From Cruorifilaria tuberocauda (lineage: Eukaryota; Nematoda; Chromadorea; Rhabditida; Onchocercidae): DNA of 45,775 bases. Position 1 is the stretch's first letter; each line of letters starts with the position of its first letter. The position numbers and the translations under genes are program-made. Positions 36,001 to 45,775 of this stretch are shown here, one piece after another. The stretch covers positions 1 through 45,775 of the forward strand of contig JABVXU010000438.1 of assembly GCA_013365365.1 (NCBI GenBank). Direction: 5' to 3'. The notes below the pieces were generated by a model that worked only from the letters and a program-made list of their open reading frames with translations, was not told the origin of the DNA and made no database searches.

Positions 36001-39000
36001 GATAGAATAACAAAAAAAGTGTTAGGATAATGATAACTTCATCAATATGCCATATAGTCAATGTCTATCTGACATTTGCAATTTAACAATCCTTCCATAT
36101 AACAACAAACAATATGCACATTCTCATTCCGAACCATTCAGAAAACAACGATATTGTTATGAATGATTTTTTTTGCGTACAGTTTTGCATGCATGCATGC
36201 GTGTGAATCCTGCACATGCACGCCACTCATTCAATGATATTTTTGGAAACGCGTTACATTTTTATTTTATGTTGTATTTAATTAATCATACAAAAAAAGA
36301 TATATTTCCTTCGTGAGTGCAGCTTGGGATGTCAGGTAAGTGAAAAAATGAAATAGTACAAGGATAGAAAAAGATTCTTTCTCAAATTTTTTATTTGTTT
36401 ATGACATTTAACTAATTTATTTTCAATTCAAACTAAAAGAAGAAAACACTGGCTTATAGAAAGTTTACTGGTAAAGTACTATACCACCTCAAAATTAGAT
36501 TGTTTCTTTAAATAAACGAACTAATTCAGCATGGCAAAAATTTAACAATGTCAATTACTTTTTGCTTCTACTCCCGAAAACGTTTAAAACTGTTTGAGGA
36601 AAATTCTAAGAAATTGGTTTGAATTGATGGAGAAAAGAAAGGCGCCGTTGTTACTAAAATGTATTAACAAATATTTGGAGAAGCAATTTCGGTTGCTCTC
36701 ATTATTCTAAAAGGTGGAATGTTGTGGTGTTTTGCCTATTAAAAAAGCAAGCCTATAAGATAGATAAGAAAAGTTTCTTGGAAAATATTTCATATCAGAA
36801 AACTTCCCATGCATTTTTTATCTTCACAGAAAAAAAGCAGGCGTAAAAAGCGCAAAACCAATAAGGTATGCTACAGTGAATCAGAGAACCATCTGCAGCC
36901 TTTTTTACATTCAATATAAACAAACAAGAGAATTTCTTGTAGTCTAGAAATTCTTCTCAAACTTCGCTCCATAAAAACGTAAGAAGAGAAATAGAAAAAG
37001 CTCTGCAGCTGCTAACAAAGGATGTTAAAAAAGGAAGAGTTTCTCTAGTAAATTGAGCAAAATGAATCAAAATTGTTAAGCCTCGTCTATTTATTCCTTT
37101 TTTAATTTTTTATTATTTTTTTTTGAAACTATTTCAAAGAAAGAATATTGAAAGGGATGTTGGTAATAGTGATTGCACGCGCAAATTGATTTGAAGGAAA
37201 CAAAGAAAGCGAAAAAGAACTTTGAAATGTCAAGTTTATCAACCTGTAACAGTACGCTTATTGTGCTTCGCTATCAAATCGATAAAATCGGACATATTTT
37301 CTTAATTGCAATCACAACTGCTGCTAGTAACTCAAATTTACGTAAATGTTCATTTCCTATTTATTGCAATTGTTGATTGTGATGATGATTTGTTCCAGGC
37401 AAGTTGGAAAAACAATGAAAGGAATAGAAAGAGTAAAGTTATTCCACCGGTCGAAATATTTGATCTAAAGATATGACTGATGAGAGGGACGAAACGGCTT
37501 CTTTGACTTGCGGGAATTGAAGAAAGTAGCTAATACTTTATGTGAAGAGAAACAAAGATAGCTACGGTTTCAAAATTATCCTCATAAGTTATTCATAATA
37601 AAATAGTAAGAAAAGGAAGGAATAATTCTTAATAATGATGTGAACCAAAATCAGCGAAGATAAGCACTCATAAAGGGAAGGCGATCGTTCCCGATACCTC
37701 CGCTTCTAACTTACTCTTTCTTCGCTCCCTTCTGCGGTGCATTCTTTTTTCTTCTAATCCGCCGATAATTCTACGGCCAAACTTTTTTTCAGTTTCAGGA
37801 AATAAGTGAAAATCAATCAATTGCATCGTACCTCCTTTCTGATTCAGGATTACACAGTTAAACTAAATCCGGATTGGATCACTCCTTTATCATTTACTTC
37901 TCAGTTAAAAATCGGAATAACTCATTTTATTTCGATCGTGCCGTCAATGAATATATTCATTTCAAACATGGAATTTTGGCATAAAATTTTCCTTTCGAAT
38001 TGCAGTAAGATTGCTGCATATCACAAGAAGGATATTTAAACTCAAGTAGTAGTTAAATAGATATGTAAAATGAAGTATTGATTCAATCTTAAATTCACAT
38101 TTACATATCGAAAAATCCAATTGACTATTTCAGTGAGGACATTTCCACATCAGTACCTTTTTTTTTTTAATAGAACAAACCGGGAAAATGATTCATGAAA
38201 GAAAAAATATTGCAGAAAATAGAAAGTGTAAGCCGGAAATTAAATTCCATTTTTTCTTTCGAAAAATGATAATACCAATAAAACTTGCCCTCGAAAATAA
38301 AAATTTTTGCATATTAAAATGAAGTTGCCTTCTGCAAAAAAATTTCATTATAAAATGACCATTTCTTTTATACAAAGCTACTTGTGATAATTGTTAAAAT
38401 TACGGTTAATAGTTATTCTAAACGATGTTAAAAATTATGATTTCATTTTTTTTGAAAAATTACTTTTGTAAAGAAGTAATGTTACGCTATTTCGAATAAA
38501 AGTTTCACGCATCAAACTAATGCGATATTCTTATTAAACCCAAAGTCTGATATTATTAAATTTATGAATGCAACAAAAAGGAGTCTTGGAAATTATCATG
38601 AAAAAATCGACTGCAAACATAAATTATCTGTTATCAAAAAAACATTCGCAATAGAGAAATGGCAGTTAATCGTAAATGATCTGATCCAAAGTACGATGTT
38701 ATGAAATTAGAAAAGCAAATAACATGAAATTAAAATATATGCAAAGATTACTATCACTTGACAGCTAAAAACGTGAAAAGTAATCTTTTGAAATCGCTTC
38801 CACTGAAAATCAGTAGTGTTCAATTGTCGCGAAATTTTCATCTGTTGCCAATCTTCAAAATAGCTTGAACTCTTTGCTAAATTACTCTGCTAGAAAAATT
38901 AAGCTCAATGGTTTCATCAGCGCAGGATTATGTTCTTACATTAAAAATAAATTCTGTCATCCAACAACTTCAAAATTTTCATAATTTTAATAGTTCAATT

Positions 39001-39037
39001 GTTTGAGATGAAAATATTGATCTATAGTAGACCATAC
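27030..39037. other. About 12 kb without a recognisable gene
   Basis: Both strands were read for recognisable domains and acceptor-frame-donor patterns and none was found. All open frames here are short, AT-biased or purine-biased, and unsupported. Small features seen are TTGATAA-type palindromes near 32507-32545, and GCATGCATGCATGCGTGTG near 36188-36205. The AATAAA that ends the CAP gene lies just to the right. Confidence 0.5.
36188..36205. repeat. ATGC/TG short repeat
   Basis: GCATGCATGCATGCGTGTG is a short alternating purine-pyrimidine tract of the same type as the one closing the window at 45735-45775. Confidence 0.7.
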
Positions 39038-39043
39038 TTTATT
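39038..39043 (-). terminator. Probable poly(A) signal of the CAP gene
   Basis: AATAAA on the minus strand, 44 bases after the stop codon at 39087. Confidence 0.6.
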
Positions 39044-39086
39044 TTATAAGTCTGAAATATTTATCTTCCAAGATGCATCAGAAGTT

Positions 39087-41750
39087 CTAGGATTTATCAC
39101 TGGAAGAGGGCAAATTTTGAAGCATCGATTCTTGAGCGGCTATGGATTGCTGCGATAGAGTTGAAGTGCCATGCACTACTGCATTTGACAGTACCGGGAT
39201 TTCATCGAAATATACTTTGGATGGGATATTCAGCTGAAACTCACCTGCAACTCCGAAATTTTCATAAATCAAAAAAACACAATTGATTATATAAAAATGA
39301 TGGAATTTGAAAAATGTCCGTTAAATATGTATTCGAAACATAGTTCATAAATAATAATAATGGTGCTAATTTTTTATCTTATTTCGGAAACAATATATCT
39401 AGTAACTTAATTATTCAATTATTTCTAAGTTTTGGTTCCCTACTGATGAGAAAAGGAAAGATTAAACTTGCCTGGAGCGTTCGAATTACCGGAGGGCCGA
39501 TACATTGCAACAGTCGCAACACAATTAGTACTGGTATTCCACTGCCTGGCAATGCCCATTTCAGATGTTTCTTTCCAAACAATTTGCGTGAAATGTTGCG
39601 TCTCTGAAAAAGTGTTTTTGAAAAATCGCCTCACGAAGTAACTGCACAAATAGTTTTGCAGTAAGAATTTAAAATTTGATACAAATTAATTTACGATAAA
39701 TTGATTGAATGAACGATTGAACAATTTACTCGCTTATTCATTTACTTCTAATCCGACTTTAAAAAAATTGAGAAACTAAAATTTTCCGGGCAATCCATAA
39801 AGTTTTGAGAATTAACAGATTCTCTATTGTCGGTCTTCAAAAAGTTACTTATTTTATTTCAGTTCTTTTTTCCAATTATGGAATTTGTAAATGATGTCCG
39901 CTCTATTATCCTTTACAACAGTTTAGCAAAGTTCTGTCACCAATTTTATTAGATAAATATTCCTGTTTGAAAGTATTCCTGGGCAACGGTAAATCCATGA
40001 TTAGTCGTTTCTGATAAAATTCTGCACTCTTTCTTAGTCCAGTTGTTTACTTAGAGAGTGCATACAACGAAACACTGCGCAAAAATTCTTGATAGAGTGC
40101 TTGAATACGTAAAACTTCTCAAACAACTTTGAAGGGATCATTATTAACGTTGTGAGCATAGCGGCGCTTCATGTAACAGGAACATACATTATCATCACAA
40201 TTATTAAACTGGTTTTTTAATCAGCGTACTGATAAAATGATCAACTTGACATATTTCGTGAAAGCTATGAAAATATGAAAGGAGATTTTTTGGAAAGCTT
40301 TAAAATATAAACAGCAATAAACTCACTGGGACTCCATCGAGGTTTCTCAAAATCGAAGTCCTCTGCTTCACGAGCCCAAATTTCAGTAATTTCAGTACCA
40401 GAAGGTAGATGAGTTTGTTCATCTACTACCGTTAATCGTATATTTTCGCCTATTCCTGCAAATATTTAGTTAATATTTCGTTTCAAAATTGCAACGTTGC
40501 TGCTTGACTGACATAATGTCGAAAATTTTCCCAAAGAAATTCTATCTGTGAAGAAGTTTGTAATGGATCTGCATTTTTTATGTTACAAGAGCTTAATTTT
40601 CTTTGCTTTTTTGAGAGAAAAAAGAGCATTTCATAATAAGAACTCTACTTTTCTTCTTCTCGATTTTCCAAAAATAAAGTAACATTATTTTAACCCTGTA
40701 ATTCCGGAAACAATATTCGCCCTCTTTCAGCCAATTTAACTGCCCAAGAATGAGCCAGATCGCATAATTCCTGAGACCATATTAAAGGTTGGCACCCATA
40801 TCGTGCTCTTACCGTATTGTGAGCATCCAGACATTCACGTTGAAAATTCACTTCACCTTTATAGAATTAACCAATTCAATGAAACATCAATTGATCAATA
40901 ACTAAATCATCTGAATATCTCTCTTAAAACTGACCAATCTGTATTACAGTCCACATGATGTAGTTCACATATCCACTTACAATATTTAATTTTCTAAAGA
41001 ATTTTTGAATAATCAGCAAAACTTTTGTTGATTTCTTCACTCTGATTTTTGCGATTTTTTGAATATTTACTCAAATGTTTTTCATGGCAATTTTTTTCAT
41101 TATCGTATATCCGCTTACAATATTTAATTTTTTATCACATATCCACTTACAATAAAAGGATAAATGAAATTTTATTGCAGTTAATTATTTTTTCGCAAAA
41201 TCTTTGCTAATGAATTTTATCATAGAGTTAAGTTAGCACTAATGTGCCTTCCTTAAAGAGAATAGATTTCCACAAGTATATTTTGTCACGTTAACTTTTA
41301 ATGGAAAACTTACCAACCGCAACAAATTTAGGCCTCTTTTTGACATATTTAACATCGGCAATGGTTTGCATCATATGTTTATCCAATTCTTCATCAAAAC
41401 GTCGTTCTTCACCTACTGACGACGTCGTGGCATCGTAACAACTGCGACATTCGTCTGTCGTTGTCGATTCTCTAAAAACTCCATTTTTAGCAGAATTTTC
41501 ATCACAAATAGCAAATGAATGAGAAAAATTTCTGAATTGCAAAGCGAATAGAAGAATTTTACTTGAAACCACTGGTCGTGCGACAGAAAGTACCACTCGT
41601 CGCAAGTGTAGTTGTCCCATTAACGCCACAATTTTCATCTATCTTTTCATGTTGATCTGATTTCGATTTTTTTAATTTTTTTCGACAAAAAATCTTTTTC
41701 ATCACAACTAAAAGGATATCGAAATTCGAGTTTTTGCGAAAAAAGACCAT
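39087..41750 (-). CDS. GAPR-1-like CAP-superfamily protein (SCP/TAPS), six exons
   Basis: Exons in transcription order: 41750-41563, 41471-41314, 40856-40695, 40455-40327, 39603-39472, 39244-39087. Phases all agree, giving 308 residues. The CAP domain spans about 117-270. It starts RECLDAHNTVRARYG, contains GIGENIRL and WAREAEDFDF, then the CAP signature HFTQIVWKETSEMGIA and the closing strand VATVAMYRPSGN. The two His and two Glu of the CAP cavity are present (AHN, GEN, the WARE segment, HFTQ). No signal peptide is visible. Spacing resembles the intracellular GAPR-1 branch more than secreted venom-allergen proteins, though the N-terminal Ser/Thr/Lys-rich extension of about 115 residues and the C-terminal 38 residues are extra. 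The fifth intron uses a GC donor (CCAG|GCAAGT). The start is uncertain: ATG 41750, ATG 41702, or an unspliced frame beginning near 41638. Its molecular role is not known; GAPR-1 relatives bind lipids at Golgi membranes. Confidence 0.9.
40966..41159 (-). repeat. Three dispersed copies of a 25-28-base motif in a CAP intron
   Basis: The motif CACATATCCACTTACAATAT plus TTAATTTT occurs at 40966-40993. A variant (CGTATATCCGCTTACAATAT...) is at 41104-41132, and a shorter third copy at 41135-41159. All lie in the second intron of the CAP gene. Confidence 0.8.
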
Positions 41751-44700
41751 TTAAAATTAATTTTATAAGAGACGTAGGATGATAATGCACGAAAAATTTA
41801 TAGCTGCTTCATGTCAAATATCACAAAAAAATAAAAAATGCGATATCGTGCAATATTCTCTAAATTAAGTTCCCTTGATAGAAAAAAACAAATTTAGAGG
41901 ACATGCATATCGTTTTAGCTTTTGAATGTTCACAATGCATCGATGATTACCCTTTTGATTCCAATGATTTTACGAGTCACTACAATCCCAATCCAGAGTT
42001 TTAATTAAAGGAGATGGAAGTGCAAAGAAACTACGACTTTTAAAAACAATAATGCACCAAACACTCAGTCTTTCCTCTGTAACAAGCAATGGATTTATTT
42101 TATATATTCATCAGACGGTTATTTTAATCGTAAAATTACAGTGCTTTAAGAGTAAAAATAAAAATTGACATAATAAAAGTTATTTTTGTAGAGATTTAAA
42201 TTTATATAAATCCACCTGAAAATTGAATTATAAATTCTATGATCAGTATTGTCAATAACATTGTAAAATAAAAAGTAGGCTGAAAACTAACACAAAAGTT
42301 AACATCTTAATTGTTGATAAAAAAATTCATTAAAGTTCGAGAAAGATGAAAAAGAGTAATTTATTGAACAAGAAATATTTCAAAAACCATTTTGAATATC
42401 TTACAGATAGTTGAGAAAGATGAAATCTTCACTACCAATATATAAATTGTCGTATTTAAATATTTTGTGAAATTGCAAAGGGAAAGATGTAGAGAATTCG
42501 TTCGATTAATACAACAATATTTTCCAATTTGTATTAGTAGCAAATTTTCGCTTAAAAGGTCACTTAAAAAGTTTTCTCACAATATATATATATCCCAAAT
42601 ATATCGGAGATATCTAAACAGTCTTCGGTTCATTGTCTTAAGAAAAGAGAATTTGAGAAATAATCTTTACAACCGTCAGATCCATTTACTTTGATTTTAC
42701 AAGAATGCAAAATAACCTTTTCTTCTAATTCAATCAGTAAGTGAAAATTTTTCATTCTAATTTAATAAATTACTACCAATTGATTTTATTCACAATAAAA
42801 AGCTATTGCGATTATTTTTAATGTAACACATCCTGAAGAGTAGCAAACTAATCTAACCTCCACGAACTTTCACTCATCCGATTTCTGATAATTAACAAAC
42901 GCTTCATTTGTTATAATGTCATTAATTGCGTCAACAAATAAAAATAAAAATGCATTCAATATATCTTCACTAGAAAAAACAGAAGAAAAAATGCTGATAT
43001 TTGCGCATTGTATGATTTCGGAGGAATGAAATTGAAATTTGAAACTGCTATTTTTCTCGTACTTCGTATTTCATTTGCTACTACGACTGGTGGATAATAG
43101 CAACAAATAAAATCAACGACTGGTTGACACAACGCTGTCAATATTCCAAAGATAAGATTAATAAAATGACATATGCAAATAGCAGGAATAAACCCAAGGG
43201 GATTATTTTTGCGAAAAAAATGTTTACGAACGCAACTAATAGCACAAAGTGAAGAATGAAAATTTCGGAATCTTAGTCAGTCAGTGTTATGCTTTTGGAT
43301 GAGGTGATATATTTGGGGAATCCATGAAATGAAGCGCAGCTGTCGAACGAGAATACTTCATTCAGTTGATAATTGAACTATTACTATACTCTCCGATCAG
43401 TAAATGCGTAGTCAGATAATACTAGTAAACAAACTCTTTTTGAATATCCGAAATCTACATTTCAACATTTTTGATCAATACAATTCTATATAGCAGTAAG
43501 AAAGCCTAATTTAATTATCCAATAAAATTTATTAAAATTAGCTTTATTAGACGAGAAATAGCGTTAATGAAAAATGGATTGGAATGAGAGAACTGTATTT
43601 TATGGAATGTTTGCAAGCCTATTTCTATGTGACACTGATTGCAACTTGACATACTTTGCAGTAAGAAATTGAAGATGCAATGAGTTTTACCTGGACGCTT
43701 CAAAATGTTTTTTAAGGATTTGTAAACTATCAGAGCTATCTTACTTCCTCTCCTATTCCCGCAAACAGGCAGTTAAAAAAAATTCTCTGAAACAACAATA
43801 CAATCCCAAGTTTCCATTAGGACTAAGATTTATAAGGTTCCTTCAAAGAAGATTGCCTCATCTTCGGATGATAAGAGTGAGAGCACATATTATTGGAATA
43901 AAGATTCTTACTATTTATATTAACGTAACCGAATTTGTTCTCATAACACTGTCCAAAAGATTAACAAATTTATAGAAATAGCAAGTAATAACTGGAGAAC
44001 CAGAAATTCGATAGGTCCAATTTTATAATTATGACACTACTAAATAAGATACGGAACATTTTCAAATACAAAATTCGATATTACAAATAACTTACGAAAG
44101 TTGCTTCGAAAGAAATTTTGGTGATGAAAGAGGCCTCAAAAAAAATACTGTTACATTTGATGCATCACTGAAGATAAGGGTCTCTAGTTGTGAATAGCTT
44201 AAGAAATAGACAATAAAAAGAAAGAAATTTATGGGTTTCATTCGATAACAGCTGGGGCAGAAATGTGTAAAGTAGGAAAAGCGGCTAAGTAGAGTAAAGA
44301 GAAGATAGGATGGATTAAATTAGCGGCTTTGGCCTTAATCTGACAGCAATTTTTCATCTTTTTTTCTTTTTTAAACAATAAAGATCAAAGTGCAGAGTTG
44401 CTTTCAGAAGAAACAATTTCCTTTTTTAAAAGAGAAATCGGATGAAATTTGGAAAACTTGCGGGAAAGTTTTCATTTTTCAGAAAATTTTGATCGTTTAA
44501 AATTATATTTCGTTCAATTCTTCCACACATTTCTTTTGAGTCCAAATAAGAATGTTCGATCGAACGGTCATATCAGATGAAAATAATTCTCAGCAAATTT
44601 TCACTTATTCGAAATAAATTTGAAATGCTGATTAACGATTAAGTTGAGAGTTTGTAAAGGAAAAAAGAAAAAACAATAAATATTAAATGAGTAATGGCCA

Positions 44701-45734
44701 GAATTATTTTATTTAACAGGATTAAGAAGAAAGCTGGCAATAATAAACATTGTAGCAGTGTGTCGCATCTTGTGCGTATTTTTTGAAAAGGAAGTCTAAA
44801 GTTGGTGCTAATATAGACAGGAATGAATGCAATATAGGCTTAGTCAAAATATTGGCTTCTAGGCCCCATATGCACCACTGTGCCAAAAATTATTGCTGCT
44901 TCAAAATAGCGCCTGACCATATGAATAGTAATTCTACATCTATCCTTAAGCAAAACTTCTAATCCCCTTCAGTAATAATGGGAGAATTTGGCTGGTTTTG
45001 CCTGGAGTGTCAGCAGACTGATTATTATTATTATAAGATTTGAATTGAAGATTGTAAACAATAATATATTTGGATTAGATTGACAATCAAGCACAAAGAA
45101 TACATAATGTATTTGTTACTATGTATCAGGAAATCCGGTATTTATCCTATGCGTAAAATATCAGATATGATACATAAAAGCAAAAGTCAAATATAGGCAA
45201 TAATACTTCCTTCCGTTATATTTCAAAGCTGATAATGAAAGAAAAAGCTCTGGAATTTCGGTCAAAATATAAAATACAGTCTAGCATCTTAAGTTACATC
45301 GTTTTCCAACAAAGAGCCAAAGGTTATGAGGAGATAACACATTGTATAACCAAATTTTGTTGCTTATATTATATAAAACTGTCTTTAAAAGAAATATCTC
45401 TGTTTGCAAGATACAAAGCTAAAAGTTGTTATCATCTGATGTGACAGGTTGTTTTAACTTCTCAAATTGTTCGGCAATGTGGAAGCATTAAATGATTCTT
45501 ACCGGATTGGAGACATGCAATATTCTGATCTGATGTGATCTGTTCCTGACCTAAAGCATTTCCTGATTAAGTTTATGCAGTTCGGAATTCCTGAAGTGTT
45601 ATTCAAGTTTTAAAAATGCAAAGCAGGTGTTTGACAAAGTCCCGTGATGTACCAGCCAAGTGCTTCTACAGATCGATTTCGTTCAACAGATTTCTTTCGT
45701 TGTTTGGCATCAGCATTCTTGCTGTGTCTGAGCG
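41751..45734. other. AT-rich upstream region of the CAP gene, no gene seen
   Basis: The left part must contain the CAP promoter. No exon with a recognisable product was found on either strand. Several minus- and plus-strand frames of 60-75 codons exist but are AT-biased and unsupported. The region around 44740-45050 and 45440-45740 is slightly richer in GC and could contain old repeat sequence, which I could not classify. Confidence 0.4.
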
Positions 45735-45775
45735 TGCATGCATGCATGCATGTGTGTGTGTGTGTGTGTGTGTGT
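45735..45775. repeat. Microsatellite (ATGC)n(TG)n at window end
   Basis: GCATGCATGCATGCATG is followed by uninterrupted TG dinucleotides to the last base, so the repeat continues beyond the window. Confidence 0.9.

Noticed and set aside
45600..45700. Short stretch reminiscent of a reverse-transcriptase FDKVP motif
   Set aside because: The frame is interrupted directly after the motif and no flanking RT blocks are visible; too short to support a retroelement.
1..45775. Spliced-leader RNA, rRNA, CRISPR or prokaryotic features
   Set aside because: None was seen; the window is eukaryotic with intron-containing genes throughout.

Overview
This window is eukaryotic and almost certainly from a nematode. 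The coding signal is broken into short exons separated by AT-rich introns with T-rich TTTCAG/TTTTAG acceptors. The recognisable products are metazoan: an innexin of a nematode subtype, a Notch-ligand (Delta/DSL) protein and a GAPR-1-like CAP protein. Base composition, intron sizes and low gene density suggest a clade III (spirurid or filarial) worm, but that is inference and not a species call. All gene models were assembled by hand from exon similarity, splice sites and codon phase.

Layout. (1) 355-508 (+) is the last exon of an unidentified gene entering from the left. (2) 1540-6260 (+) is a complete innexin gene of 11 exons, closest in my memory to C. elegans inx-10; one junction in its cytoplasmic tail is unresolved. 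(3) 7379-8651 (+), possibly from 6717, is the 3' part of an unrecognised gene with a charged, Gln/His-rich tail. (4) 9565-9723 (+) is a 52-residue basic ORF with a splice acceptor just upstream and a poly(A)-like signal just downstream. (5) 12023-12208 (-) is a GC-richer block with RNA polymerase III A- and B-box motifs, read as a tRNA-derived SINE. (6) 15237-23840 (-), perhaps with a first exon at 26669-26788, is a Notch ligand with MNNL, DSL, nine EGF repeats, one membrane segment and a cytoplasmic tail of about 180 residues. (7) About 27.0-39.0 kb has no convincing gene. (8) 39087-41750 (-) is a six-exon CAP-superfamily gene without a signal peptide; one of its introns is GC-AG. (9) 41.75-45.8 kb is AT-rich with no gene seen and ends in an ATGC/TG microsatellite.

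Functionally, the innexin (gap junctions), the Delta-like ligand (Notch signalling) and the CAP protein are independent single genes; there is no operon evidence. The strongest observation is the Delta-type ligand. It has an MNNL domain, a DOS-like EGF1-2 pair and nine EGF repeats, which is far closer to arthropod or vertebrate Delta than the reduced DSL proteins known from C. elegans.
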